A stretch of 64,000 nt of DNA from Azospirillum brasilense (GCF_008365405.1 NZ_QOKV01000001.1:854939-918938), one strand, 5' to 3'; positions 17,512 through 26,095 are shown, numbered from the stretch's first letter. Translations and numbers: made by a program. Notes: a model not told the origin generated them from the sequence alone.

Positions 17512-19386
17512 ATGGACATCCGGAACGAACTGAACGGCCAACTCCGCATCGTCATCGTCGGCCATGTCGACCACGGCAAGTCGACGCTGATCGGGCGTCT
17601 GCTCAACGACACCGGCAGCCTGCCCGACGGTAAGGTGGAGCAGGTCCACGAGATGAGCCGCAAGCGCGGCATGCCCTTCGAGTGGGCCTTCGTGATGGAC
17701 GCGCTCCAGGCCGAGCGCGACCAGGGCATCACCATCGACACCACGCAGATCCATTTCAAGACGGAGCAGCGCCCCTACGTCATCATCGACGCGCCGGGCC
17801 ACACCGAGTTCCTCAAGAACATGGTGACCGGCGCCTCCCAGGCCGACGCCGCGCTGCTGGTGATCGACGCCGCCGAGGGCGCGCTGGAGCAGTCGCGCCG
17901 CCACGCCTTCCTGCTGCATCTGCTGGGCGTGCGCCAAGTGGCGGTCGCCGTCAACAAGATGGACCGCGTCGATTTCGACCAGTACCGGTTCGAGGCGGTG
18001 TCGCAGGAGATCCGCGCCTATCTGGCGGAACTCGGCCTGCACACCTCCACGGTGATCCCGATCGCGGCGCGCCATGGCGACAACATCGTCAGCCGCTCCG
18101 ACAAGGCGCCGTGGTACGACGGCCCGACCGTGGTGGAGGCGCTGGACGCCTTCCGCCCGCAGCAGGCGCCGACCGAACTGCCGCTGCGCTTCCCGCTCCA
18201 GGACGTCTACAAGCCCGACGACCGCCGCATTCTGGCGGGCCGGATCGAGAGCGGGCGGCTGCGCGTCGGCGACACGCTGCGCTTCTCGCCCACCGGCGCC
18301 ACCGCCACGGTGGTCAGCATCGAGGGGTGGAACCACAGCCAGCCCATCGTCGCCGCCCAGGCCGGGCAGAGCATCGGCATCACGCTCGACAAGCGTATCT
18401 TCGCCGAGCGCGGCCATGTCGCGCACCATGAGGAAGGGGCGCCGCACGTCACCCACCGGCTGGGCGTCCGCGCCTTCTGGCTGACCTCGGAGCCGCTGGC
18501 GGTCGGCAAGACCTACACGCTGAAGATCACGACGGGCGAGCACCGCGTGACGGTGGAGAGCATCACCGCCGTCATCGACATCGAGGACCTGTCGAGCACC
18601 CCGGCCAAGGCCGTCCACCGCAACGAGGTGGCCGAGGTCGTCCTGCGCTCCCGCTCGCCGATCGCCGTCGACCTCGCGTCGGCGCTGTCGCGGACCGGGC
18701 GCGGCGTGCTGATCGACGGCCACGACGTGGTCGGCGGCTGCATCGTCGTCGAGGTGGACGAGGGGCCCGCCGCCTCGGCCAACACGACCGAGGTCTCGCA
18801 CGCCGTCACGGCGGACGAGCGCAACGCCGCCAACGGCCACAAGGGCGGCGTCCTCTGGCTGACCGGCCTGTCCGGGGCTGGCAAGTCCACGCTGGCCATG
18901 GCGCTGGAGCGCGCCCTGTTCGACCGCGGCTGGCAGGTCTTCGTGCTGGACGGCGACAATGTCCGCAACGGGCTGAACGCCGGGCTGGGCTTCTCGGCGG
19001 AGGACCGGGCGGAGAACATCCGCCGCGTCGCCGAGACGGCCAAGCTGTTCGCCGACGCGGGCGTTCTGGTCATCGCCTCGCTGATCTCGCCGCTCCAGGC
19101 CGACCGGGCGCGGGCGCGGGCCATCGGCGGCGAGCGCTTCCACGAGGTCTATGTGGCCGCCGATCTCGCCACCTGCGAATCGCGCGATCCCAAGGGCCTG
19201 TACCGCCGGGCGCGCGCCGGGGAGATCCCGGACTTCACCGGCGTCTCCGCCCCCTACGAGGCGCCGGAATCGGCGGAGCTGACCATCGACACCGGCGCGG
19301 TCACCCCGGTGGAGGCGCTGGGCGAACTGCTCGACTATGTGGACGGCGCGTTCGGCCGGAACGCCCTGAAGCGCGACCGGGTGTAA
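17512..19386 (+). CDS. cysNC: Bifunctional sulfate adenylyltransferase large subunit / APS kinase
   Basis: This 624-residue fusion has a GTPase domain (CysN) that drives ATP sulfurylase and an APS kinase domain (CysC) that makes PAPS. The GTPase motifs are [10 protein letters not shown] near residue 17, DTPG-equivalent DAPGHTEF and NKMD. The kinase P-loop GLSGAGKST starts near residue 452, followed by [10 protein letters not shown] and the segment [22 protein letters not shown]. The fusion order N then C is the same as in rhizobial NodQ/CysNC. It starts 18 bases after cysD and is the third gene of the rightward operon. Confidence 0.95.
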   Translation: MDIRNELNGQLRIVIVGHVDHGKSTLIGRLLNDTGSLPDGKVEQVHEMSRKRGMPFEWAFVMDALQAERDQGITIDTTQIHFKTEQRPYVIIDAPGHTEFLKNMVTGASQADAALLVIDAAEGALEQSRRHAFLLHLLGVRQVAVAVNKMDRVDFDQYRFEAVSQEIRAYLAELGLHTSTVIPIAARHGDNIVSRSDKAPWYDGPTVVEALDAFRPQQAPTELPLRFPLQDVYKPDDRRILAGRIESGRLRVGDTLRFSPTGATATVVSIEGWNHSQPIVAAQAGQSIGITLDKRIFAERGHVAHHEEGAPHVTHRLGVRAFWLTSEPLAVGKTYTLKITTGEHRVTVESITAVIDIEDLSSTPAKAVHRNEVAEVVLRSRSPIAVDLASALSRTGRGVLIDGHDVVGGCIVVEVDEGPAASANTTEVSHAVTADERNAANGHKGGVLWLTGLSGAGKSTLAMALERALFDRGWQVFVLDGDNVRNGLNAGLGFSAEDRAENIRRVAETAKLFADAGVLVIASLISPLQADRARARAIGGERFHEVYVAADLATCESRDPKGLYRRARAGEIPDFTGVSAPYEAPESAELTIDTGAVTPVEALGELLDYVDGAFGRNALKRDRV

Positions 19387-19449
19387 CGCGGACGGGCATC
19401 ACGAGGGGCGTCGGCTTTCCGTTTCCTTCGGGAAGGGGAGGTCGGCGCC

Positions 19450-20337
19450 TCAATCCTTTGCCGCCTTCAGCAGGTTGATGAGGCTTGCCGCCAGATCACC
19501 GGCGTGCTGGGACACGTATCCGGCTTGCGCCTTCGACTGGATCATGAACAGCGGGGACTCGCCGGGTTCCACGCTCGGGTCGAAATAGGCCATGCGCGCT
19601 TTCGGAGTCCGGAATTCCGGATGCCAGGCGGCGTTCTCCGCGAAGGCCTTTCCGAAAATGCCATTGTCGATCGCGGCGTTCGCCGCGGCCGCCTTGTCGT
19701 CGCCCTTCATCAGGTCGACGAGGCTGGATTTGACCGTCTGCGCCGACAGGTCGGCGAGCTTGTCCAGGCCCTTGTTGTCGAGCCATATTTCAACCTGTCC
19801 GCCGCCTTCCTCCTCCGGCATGTAAAGGGTGATCAGAGAGGTCCCCTTCATCCCCGGCCCCGGTTCCTTCTCCGGTTCGGACGCGCTGCGCGCCTCGCGT
19901 TCCTCCTTCATCGCCTTGATCGAGGCGGGCATTTCCGGCTCGACGATGCCCGCCTTCGCCGCTGCCTTCTTCATGACGTTTATGATGTCGCCGGTGAGTC
20001 CAACCCCCACCCGATCGCCCAGGCCGAGGGTCTTTTTTGTAAAATTGTTCAGATCCTCAAAATACTTATGCATTTTTGCGAAATAGTCGTCTGTCGGGTC
20101 GCTGCTCGCCGGCGGGATGCCCGTGATGGCGAACTCCCTTGGTGCTCCCATGGCCGGATTCGCTCCCGAACCGCCGGCCATGAGGCCTTTGGCCTGAGCG
20201 GACAAGGTCACCTGATCGCCCGCGGGGCTGGAGCCGTTTTCCGGGATGATGGGTTGAAGCTTCGTCGGGCCGGTTCTGGTCCATTGGGAAAGGGTGGATG
20301 CGAAGGGCTGCGCCCTTGTGGAGTCGATGGCCGTCAT
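19450..20337 (-). CDS. Uncharacterised 295-residue protein
   Basis: I do not recognise this protein. It has no signal peptide or membrane helix. The first 60 residues are polar and disordered-looking, with PENGSSPAGDQVTLSAQAKGLM, a pattern also seen at the N-terminus of flagellar or secreted bacterial proteins. A helical middle part and a charged Glu/Lys/Pro stretch (SASEPEKEPGPGMKG) follow. The C-terminal half has a beta strand (LITLYMPEEEGGGQVEIWLDNKGLDKLADL) and helices. The start at 20337 follows GGGAGAGGGAAC. It is divergent from the ABC transporter operon and convergent with cysNC, so it is probably monocistronic. Confidence 0.7.
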   Translation of the reverse strand: MTAIDSTRAQPFASTLSQWTRTGPTKLQPIIPENGSSPAGDQVTLSAQAKGLMAGGSGANPAMGAPREFAITGIPPASSDPTDDYFAKMHKYFEDLNNFTKKTLGLGDRVGVGLTGDIINVMKKAAAKAGIVEPEMPASIKAMKEEREARSASEPEKEPGPGMKGTSLITLYMPEEEGGGQVEIWLDNKGLDKLADLSAQTVKSSLVDLMKGDDKAAAANAAIDNGIFGKAFAENAAWHPEFRTPKARMAYFDPSVEPGESPLFMIQSKAQAGYVSQHAGDLAASLINLLKAAKD

Positions 20338-20510
20338 GTTCCCTCTCCCGCTGTGGCTCATACCGGATAATGGGTTACCGGTTGCTAATCTTTCATAAAT
20401 GATAATTAGAGGTTGAAGTAATCGTGACGGCAAAGGTCGGTGGCTGGGAGAGCCGCTTTTGCCGGGGTTTTTAACGACCAAAAGAACCAGTTTTCACAGT
20501 TAAATTGCTC

Positions 20511-20538
20511 ATTGCATCACGCAAATTTGTGCAATTCA
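20511..20538. promoter_or_regulatory. Inverted repeat containing GTGCAATTCA upstream of the ABC operon
   Basis: ATTGCA (20511-20516) and TGCAAT (20530-20535) form an inverted repeat around a central GCAAATTTGT. The right arm lies inside GTGCAATTCA (20529-20538), which is identical to the motif before cysH. It ends 52 bases before the start codon. This is likely an operator shared by sulfur genes. Confidence 0.45.
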
Positions 20539-20590
20539 CTCTTCCTTCCGATAGGGGATGTGCTAAATAGGCGGGCAATTTCCTGCGAGG

Positions 20591-21646
20591 ATGGATCCCA
20601 TGACCGCCCTGACCCGACGTTCCGCGATGCTGGCTGTGGCCGCCGTCGCATCCCTGACCGCCGCGTCCCTGACCGCCCTGACGCCCGGCGCGGCCCGCGC
20701 CGCCGATCCGGTGAAGCTGGAGGTCGGCTACATCCCCATCCTCGCCGCCGCGCCGCTGTTCATCCTGGAAGGGGAAGGCTGGGCGCGCGAGGCGGGCATC
20801 GACCTGAAGCTGACCAAGTTCGAATCCGGCCCGCACGCCATCCAGGCGATGGCCGCCGGGAAGATCGACCTGCTCTATGCCGGCGTCGCCCCGGTCCTGG
20901 TCGCCCGTTCGAAGGGTGCGGACGTGTCGGTCATCGCCAACTCGGCGGTCGAGGAGATGGTCGTCGCCAGCCGCGGCGAATTCGCCAAGGCGCTGGGCGG
21001 CAAGGCCACCGCGGAGTCCATCGCGAAGTTCGTCGCCGACAGCGGCCGCAAGGTCAAGATCGGCACGCAGCCGCCGGGCTCGGTTCCGGACACCGTGCTG
21101 CGACACTGGCTGTTCAAGGTGGTGAAGGCCGACCCGGCCAACGTGGAGATCATCTCCATGGGCATCGAGAAGACCCAGCAGGCCCTGCTCGCCGGTGCCC
21201 TCGACGCCGCGACGATCCGTGAGCCGACGGTGACCGTGACCCAGAAGGTCGATCCGAACGTCGGTCTGCTCGCCACCGGCGCGGAGATGTTCCCGAACCA
21301 GCCCGGCACCGTCATCGCGGTCCGCGGCCCGGTCGCCAAGGAGCATGGCGAGGCGCTGACCCGCCTGCTCAAGGCGCACATCCGCGCCGTGGATCAGATC
21401 GCCGAGGACCCGGCCCGTTCCGCCAAGGTCGCCAACGAGTATCTCGGCAAGGGCCTGATGGAACCGGCCACGCTGGAGGCCGCCTTCCGCTCGCCGGGGT
21501 CCAAGTTCGTCGCCGACCCGCACGGCGTCGTCCCGGCGGTCGAGCAGATGATGGCCTACGCCAAGGAGATCGGCTCCGCCGAGGGCACGATCCCGGTGGC
21601 GGAGGCGTTCGACTTCCGCTTCTACGACGCGGCCGCCGCGAAGTAA
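20591..21646 (+). CDS. ABC transporter substrate-binding protein, sulfonate/nitrate/taurine (SsuA/TauA) type
   Basis: This periplasmic binding protein feeds the permease and ATPase encoded just downstream. The 351-residue product has a signal peptide with a twin-arginine-like start (LTRRSAMLAVAAVASLTAASL), cleaved probably after ARA. The NMT1/SsuA-like fold begins with LEVGYIPILAAAPLFILEGEGWAREAGIDLKL and continues with MAAGKIDLLYAGVAPVLVARSKG. The later segment VEIISMGIEKTQQALLAGALDAATIREP is also typical. The substrate cannot be read from sequence. The motif shared with cysH and the adjacent cys operon point to an organosulfur compound. The start may be MDP (20591) or MTAL (20600). Confidence 0.88.
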   Translation: MDPMTALTRRSAMLAVAAVASLTAASLTALTPGAARAADPVKLEVGYIPILAAAPLFILEGEGWAREAGIDLKLTKFESGPHAIQAMAAGKIDLLYAGVAPVLVARSKGADVSVIANSAVEEMVVASRGEFAKALGGKATAESIAKFVADSGRKVKIGTQPPGSVPDTVLRHWLFKVVKADPANVEIISMGIEKTQQALLAGALDAATIREPTVTVTQKVDPNVGLLATGAEMFPNQPGTVIAVRGPVAKEHGEALTRLLKAHIRAVDQIAEDPARSAKVANEYLGKGLMEPATLEAAFRSPGSKFVADPHGVVPAVEQMMAYAKEIGSAEGTIPVAEAFDFRFYDAAAAK

Positions 21647-21648
21647 GC

Positions 21649-22416
21649 GTGATGCGTCAACCGCTGAAGCTTCACAGCTCCATCGCCCTGTCGGCGCTCG
21701 GCGTCGGCGCTTTCCTGCTTGCCTGGGAAGCGCTGGCGCGCAGCGGCGTCGTGCCCGCCGGGCTGTTGCCGTCGCCCAGCGCGGTGCCCGGTGCCTTCCT
21801 GGCGGAGTTCCGCTCCGGCACTTGGCAGGCGATGGTCTTCGCCAGCCTGTCGCACTACCTGTCAGGGCTGGCGCTCGGCACCGTCCTCGGCATCACCTTC
21901 GGCACGGCGGCGGCGACCTGGGGCGTCTGGGACGCCTTCCAGGCCTGGGTGGTGCGCATGCTGCGCCCCATCCCGTCCATCGCCTGGATTCCCTTCGCCA
22001 TCATCTGGTTCGGCGTCAGCAAGTCGGCGGCGACCTTCCTGATCGCGCTGACGGTCTTCTGGATCAACTACTACGCCACCTACAGCGCGGTGCGCGGGGT
22101 GGACAAGGACCTGATCGAACTCGGCCACGCCTTCGGGCAGGGCGGGCTGATCCCGCGCCTGTTCAAGATCGTCCTGCCCGGCGCGCTGCCGGGCATCCTG
22201 TCCGGCGTGCGCGCCGGGCTGGGGCAGGGATGGATGACCGTGGTGGCGGCGGAACTGTTCGGCATCTCCGGCCTGGGCGCCCGCATGTCCGACGCCTCCG
22301 GCCTGCTCGCCACGCACATCGTCGTGCTCTACATGGTCACCATCGCGGCGCTCTACGGCGTCTGCGACTTCCTGTTCATGCAGGTTCAGCAGCGGGTGCT
22401 CGCATGGCAAAAGTAA
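21649..22416 (+). CDS. ABC transporter permease, SsuC/TauC type
   Basis: This inner-membrane permease of the sulfonate/nitrate/taurine family is 255 residues long with about six hydrophobic helices. The binding-protein-dependent transport motif is visible around residues 160-190: ELGHAFGQGGLIPRLFKIVLPGALPGILSGVRAGLGQGWM. The start is either the GTG at 21649 or the ATG at 21652, immediately after the binding protein gene. Its end overlaps the ATPase start by 13 bases. The three genes form a full importer. Confidence 0.9.
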   Translation: MMRQPLKLHSSIALSALGVGAFLLAWEALARSGVVPAGLLPSPSAVPGAFLAEFRSGTWQAMVFASLSHYLSGLALGTVLGITFGTAAATWGVWDAFQAWVVRMLRPIPSIAWIPFAIIWFGVSKSAATFLIALTVFWINYYATYSAVRGVDKDLIELGHAFGQGGLIPRLFKIVLPGALPGILSGVRAGLGQGWMTVVAAELFGISGLGARMSDASGLLATHIVVLYMVTIAALYGVCDFLFMQVQQRVLAWQK

Positions 22417-23156
22417 ACGGCTCCGCTGTGATCGATTTGAAGGGCGTCGCCATCGGCTACGGCGCCGAGGCTCCGCCGGTGCTGGTCGACGTCGACCTGT
22501 CCATCGAGCGCGGCAGCTTCGTCGCCATCGTCGGGCCGTCGGGTGTCGGCAAGTCGACGCTTCTGCGCGTCGTCGCCGGGCTGCACACGGCGCGTGCCGG
22601 TGCCGTCACCATCCACGAGACGAAGAAGCCGGGCCACCGCCCGGTCAGCCTCGTCTTCCAGGACGCCCGCCTGCTGCCCTGGCGGCGGGTCGCCAAGAAC
22701 GTCCGCTTCGGGCTGGAGGGTCTGCCGATCTCCACCGCCGAGCGGGAGGAGCGGGTGGCCGCCGCGCTGCGCCTCGTCCGGCTGGACGATTACGGGCGAC
22801 GCTGGCCCTACGAGCTGTCGGGCGGCCAGCGCCAGCGCGTCGGCATCGCCCGCGCCTTGGCCGTCGATCCCGACATTTTGCTGATGGACGAGCCGTTCGG
22901 CGCGCTCGACGCCATCACGCGGCACAGCCTTCAGGACGAACTGCTGCGCATCCACCGCGAGACGGGCAAAACCGTGCTGTTCGTCACGCACGATTTGGAA
23001 GAAGCGGTGCATCTCGCCGACCGCATCATCGTTCTGGGCGGCAGCCCGGCGCGCATCGTCCAGGACGTGCGCAACGAGCCGGGCCGCGACAGCGGCGGCT
23101 TCCGCGAGCAGGTCGAGCAGTTGCGCTCGGGAATCGCGGACAATTACAGCATTTGA
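22404..23156 (+). CDS. ABC transporter ATP-binding protein, SsuB/TauB type
   Basis: This is the 250-residue ATPase of the importer. Walker A is GPSGVGKST, the Q-loop is VFQDARLLPW, the signature is LSGGQRQRVGIARAL, Walker B is ILLMDEPFGALD, and the H-loop is FVTHDLEEAVHLADRI. The sequence LLPWRRVAKNV is typical of the nitrate/sulfonate/taurine subfamily. The ATG at 22404 lies inside the permease end, so the two are translationally coupled. A large hairpin follows at the convergent gene border. Confidence 0.93.
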   Translation: MAKVNGSAVIDLKGVAIGYGAEAPPVLVDVDLSIERGSFVAIVGPSGVGKSTLLRVVAGLHTARAGAVTIHETKKPGHRPVSLVFQDARLLPWRRVAKNVRFGLEGLPISTAEREERVAAALRLVRLDDYGRRWPYELSGGQRQRVGIARALAVDPDILLMDEPFGALDAITRHSLQDELLRIHRETGKTVLFVTHDLEEAVHLADRIIVLGGSPARIVQDVRNEPGRDSGGFREQVEQLRSGIADNYSI

Positions 23157-23167
23157 CAGTGTCGAAC

Positions 23168-23224
23168 CGGGCCCCCACCCAACCCTCCCCTTGCGAAGCG
23201 GGGGGAGGTCGGGAGGGGGGCCCG
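23168..23224. terminator. Long GC-rich hairpin between convergent genes
   Basis: Two imperfect arms (CGGGCCCCCACCC... and GGGAGGGGGGCCCG) enclose a TTGCGAAG loop, total about 57 bases, in the gap between two converging genes. There is no T-run. It resembles dispersed palindromes of this lineage and could act as a bidirectional terminator or REP-like element. Confidence 0.55.
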
Positions 23225-23240
23225 ACGCGACCACTCAACC

Positions 23241-23525
23241 CTACGGCGCCACCCGCCGCACGTCCCGCGCCGTCAAATGGACGTTCGCATCCGGGTCCAG
23301 CTTGCGGTCCATGATGCGGGCCTCCACCGCCTTGTCGAAGACCGGGCGGTTCAGGCAGACATATTGCAGCGCCTCATCTGGCTTCGGCAGATGGCCGGCG
23401 AGGGTTTGCAAGGCGCGGCGCGGGACGAAGACCCGCCCGTGATACTCCCCGACTTCCACCGCGAACTCCACGGCGTCGGCCTCCTCGTTCCAGGACGGGT
23501 CGTCGGGGAACACGAACAGCGGCAT
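23241..23525 (-). CDS. DUF1488-like small protein
   Basis: This 94-residue product begins MPLFVFPDDPSWNEEADAVEFAVEVGEYHGRVFVPRRALQ and continues with DEALQYVCLNRPVFDKAVEARIMDRKLDPDANVHLTARDV. It fits the DUF1488 family: a small alpha/beta protein of unknown role with a V(E/D)F-V---Y-(G/C)(R/E)-(F/V)(V/I) core. The start at 23525 removes 34 non-homologous residues of the longer opening and follows GAGGGTG. Its neighbours are also small lipid or unknown genes; no function can be stated. Confidence 0.65.
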   Translation of the reverse strand: MPLFVFPDDPSWNEEADAVEFAVEVGEYHGRVFVPRRALQTLAGHLPKPDEALQYVCLNRPVFDKAVEARIMDRKLDPDANVHLTARDVRRVAP

Positions 23526-23548
23526 CACACCCTCACGCAGAACACATC

Positions 23549-23683
23549 TCAGTCCAGGATGTAGGTAACATCGTAGCCGCTGCGCTTGAAGCGGGTCTTC
23601 AAAAGCGTGCCCTGCGCGTCGAACCAAAGGTCGCGTTCCACGTCGCCGGAAACGCGGTGGTGCCGCCGTCCGGTTTCCGTCGC
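23549..23683 (-). pseudogene. C-terminal remnant of a gene (DUF6134-like end)
   Basis: On the minus strand an open stretch of 44 codons ends at a TGA (23549-23551) and has no start. It is closed upstream by a stop at 23684. It reads RVSGDVERDLWFDAQGTLLK, then TRFKRSGYDVTYILD at the end. This resembles the C-terminal beta-hairpin of DUF6134-type secreted proteins, where (R/L)DLWYD-x-G-x-L-(V/L)-x-(V/T)RF precedes the end. The rest of such a protein is absent because the SCP2 gene lies immediately upstream. I read it as a decayed fragment; the family match is from memory and tentative. Confidence 0.4.
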
Positions 23684-23697
23684 TCAGTCGCAGGTGC

Positions 23698-24006
23698 TCA
23701 GTCGTCGAGAAGCTGCGCCAGCTTCATGGCGACGCCCATCGAGCCGTCCACCTTCAGCTTGCCCATGGTGAAGGCCAGCATCGGGTTCAGCCGCCCGTCC
23801 ATCAGCTTCTTCAGGTTCTCGGCCGAAATGCGGATGGTGCAGTCGGGATCGGCGTCCCCGGCGTCCTCCCGCGCGATGGCGACGGGCGTCTCGCGGGCGT
23901 TGACCCGCACCGCCTCGCCGTCCTCCAGCGCGAAGCGGACATCGGCCTTCAGGCTGCGGAAGCTGGTGGAGCGGGACTGGAGCTCGCGCAGGATGTCCTC
24001 AACCAT
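23698..24006 (-). CDS. SCP2 sterol-binding domain protein
   Basis: This 102-residue single-domain SCP2-like lipid carrier contains SLKADVRFALEDGEAVRVNARETPVAIARED, then CTIRISAENLKKLMDGRLNPMLAFTMGKLKVDGSMGVAMKLAQLL. The last block (LNPMLAFTMGKLKVDGDMG) is the typical SCP2 signature for binding acyl chains. The start at 24006 follows GGGGAGAGAGAC. It is divergent from the acyl-CoA ligase gene, with a shared regulatory region, and probably acts in lipid or acyl-CoA handling. Confidence 0.9.
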   Translation of the reverse strand: MVEDILRELQSRSTSFRSLKADVRFALEDGEAVRVNARETPVAIAREDAGDADPDCTIRISAENLKKLMDGRLNPMLAFTMGKLKVDGSMGVAMKLAQLLDD

Positions 24007-24048
24007 GGATCGGTCTCTCTCCCCTGGGTTCGTGTTTGTCGGATCTTG

Positions 24049-24078
24049 ACAGTAGGCGGAGTTTACGTTTACGTCAAC
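24049..24078 (-). promoter_or_regulatory. Promoter of the SCP2 gene with LiuR-like operator
   Basis: On the minus strand TTGACG (24077-24072) and TACTGT (24054-24049) are 17 bases apart and point toward the SCP2 gene. The spacer and -35 are covered by TTTACGTTTACGTCAAC (24062-24078, plus strand). This resembles the operator known for MerR-type regulators of branched-chain and fatty acid degradation (LiuR). A MerR gene lies two genes to the right at 26096. Confidence 0.6.
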
Positions 24079-24148
24079 GTCATAACCAAAACGTTTCCGG
24101 TGCCTCAATGATCCGGGAACCATCAAATCAATCGAGGGGAGTGAAACC

Positions 24149-24214
24149 ATGCAGACCGCCGCCGCGCCCGGACTCCGAACGCCCCGCACCGCCTTCCGCC
24201 GTCGCTTGTCCTGA
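24149..24214 (+). CDS. Possible 21-codon leader ORF upstream of the acyl-CoA ligase
   Basis: A short ORF begins with ATG 7-13 bases after a strong ribosome-binding site (GAGGGGAGTG). It encodes MQTAAAPGLRTPRTAFRRRL-S, with many Arg and Pro codons, and stops 27 bases before the acyl-CoA ligase start. No homologue is known to me. The unusually good ribosome site is the main support; a role as leader peptide is speculation. Confidence 0.35.
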   Translation: MQTAAAPGLRTPRTAFRRRLS

Positions 24215-24241
24215 GCCGCCGCGCAGCCGGGAGGATCGGAA

Positions 24242-25960
24242 ATGACCGAGAATCTTGCGCGGCGGGGCAGCCTCGGGGACGACACGCCGGCCCATCCCTG
24301 GCTGGCCCATTACCCCGAGGGCATCGCCTGGGACCAGTCGATCGCCGTGATGCCGCTGGCCGAGCTGTTCGAGGAGGCCGCCCGCCGCTACGCCGACCGT
24401 CCGTGCCTGGACTTCCTCGGTCGCCGCTACCGCTACGCGGAGGTGCTGGGGCTGGTGAACCGGGCGGCCAAGGGCTTCGCCGCGATGGGGGTGAGGCCGG
24501 GTGTGCGGGTGGGGCTGTGCCTGCCGAACACGCCGACCTATGTGATCGCCTATTACGCGATTCTGAAGGCCGGCGGCACGGTGGTGAATTACAACCCGCT
24601 CTACGTCGAGCGGGAGCTGGCGCACCAGATCGAGGATTCCGGGACCGAGATCATGGTCACGCTCGATCTGAAGCAGATCCACCCGCGCATCGAGGCGATG
24701 CTGGACCGCACGCGGCTGAGGACGGTGGTCGTCTGCCGCATGGCCTCCATCCTGTCCCCGGTGAAGAGCGTGCTGTTCCGCGTGCTGAAGCGCAGCGAGC
24801 TGGCCAGCATTCCGCAGGACGGGCGGCATGTGGATTTCGACGCGCTGCTCGCCAACGACGGTGTGGTCCAGCCGGTTCGGGTGGACCCGCGGCGCGACGT
24901 GGCGGTGCTGCAATACACGGGCGGGACCACCGGCGTGCCCAAGGGGGCGATGCTGACCCACGCCAACCTCGTGGCCAACGCCCGGCAGGTGCAGGCCTGG
25001 TTCCCCGGCATGGCGCTGGGGGAGGAGCGGATGCTCGCCGTCCTGCCCTTCTTCCACGTCTTCGCCATGACGGTGATCCTGAACATGGGGCTGGCGGCGG
25101 GGGCTGAGCTGGTCATGCTGCCGCGCTTCGACACGCTGCAGGTCCTGAAGACCATCGCGCGGCGCAAGCCCACCCTGCTGCCCGGCGTGCCGACCATGTA
25201 CAAGGCGCTGCTGAGCCATCCCGACGTGGCGCGCCACCCGATGCGGTCGATCCGCTACTGCATCTCCGGCGGGGCGCCGCTGCCGATGGAGCTGAAGCGC
25301 CGGTTCGAGGAGGCCACCGGCTGCGTGCTGGTCGAGGGCTACGGCCTCAGCGAGGCGTCGCCGGTCTGCGCCTGCAACCCGCTGACCGGGATCAACAAGG
25401 AGGGCTCCATCGGCCTGCCGCTCCCCGGCATCATGGTGCAGATCCGCGCGCTCGACGATCCCGACCGCGTCCTGCCGCCGGGCGAGAAGGGGCAGGTCGT
25501 GTTGTCCGGCCCCAACGTCATGGCCGGCTATTGGAACAAGGACGAGGAGAGCCGTCGCACCATCGTCGGCGGCTGGCTGTTCACCGGGGACGTCGGGGTG
25601 ATGGATGAGGACGGCTACGTCTTCCTGCTCGACCGGTTGAAGGACCTGATCATTTGCGGCGGCTACAACGTCTATCCGCGCATGATCGAGGAGGCCATCC
25701 ACCAGCACCCGGACGTGGTCGCCGTCTGCGTCATCGGCATCCCCGACGACTACCGCGGCCAGAGCCCGAAGGCCTTCGTCCAGCTCCGGCCTGGAGCCAG
25801 CCTGACCGCGGAGCAATTGAAGGATTTCCTGCGCGACAAGATCTCGCGGATCGAGATGCCGAAGCTGATCGAATTCCGCGCCGAGCTGCCCAAGACGGCC
25901 GTCGGCAAGCTGTCGAAGAAGGAACTGATCGCCGAGAGTTTGGAGAAGCCGGAGGGGTGA
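24242..25960 (+). CDS. Long-chain fatty acid-CoA ligase
   Basis: This AMP-forming ligase activates fatty acids with ATP and CoA. The 572-residue product carries the nucleotide motif YTGGTTGVPKGAMLTH (about residues 223-238), the VEGYGLSEASP segment (about 363-373), GDVGVMDEDGYVFLLDRLKDLIICGGYNVYP, and a C-terminal lysine segment KTAVGKLSKKEL. It is a FadD-type enzyme, and chain length cannot be read. The ATG at 24242 follows GGGAGGATCGG. The divergent SCP2 gene, the LiuR-like operator and the downstream MerR and thioesterase genes make a lipid-degradation context. Confidence 0.93.
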   Translation: MTENLARRGSLGDDTPAHPWLAHYPEGIAWDQSIAVMPLAELFEEAARRYADRPCLDFLGRRYRYAEVLGLVNRAAKGFAAMGVRPGVRVGLCLPNTPTYVIAYYAILKAGGTVVNYNPLYVERELAHQIEDSGTEIMVTLDLKQIHPRIEAMLDRTRLRTVVVCRMASILSPVKSVLFRVLKRSELASIPQDGRHVDFDALLANDGVVQPVRVDPRRDVAVLQYTGGTTGVPKGAMLTHANLVANARQVQAWFPGMALGEERMLAVLPFFHVFAMTVILNMGLAAGAELVMLPRFDTLQVLKTIARRKPTLLPGVPTMYKALLSHPDVARHPMRSIRYCISGGAPLPMELKRRFEEATGCVLVEGYGLSEASPVCACNPLTGINKEGSIGLPLPGIMVQIRALDDPDRVLPPGEKGQVVLSGPNVMAGYWNKDEESRRTIVGGWLFTGDVGVMDEDGYVFLLDRLKDLIICGGYNVYPRMIEEAIHQHPDVVAVCVIGIPDDYRGQSPKAFVQLRPGASLTAEQLKDFLRDKISRIEMPKLIEFRAELPKTAVGKLSKKELIAESLEKPEG

Positions 25961-26095
25961 CGGGGGAAAGGCGCGCGGCTTTGTCACATCGCGGCGGGTG
26001 TGGTAGGAACGGAGACGCCGTCCGGCGGTGTGGAACGAGCGGCCCTCGCCCCCACGCCGCCGCGGCGCGACGTGACGGAAGGCGTGCCCCCCACC

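Noticed and set aside
16210..19143. 977-codon opening on the minus strand across the cys genes
   Set aside because: It is antisense to cysH, cysD and cysNC, whose motifs are complete. The translation is low-complexity and rich in Arg, Asp, Gly and His, as expected from a mirrored GC-rich gene.
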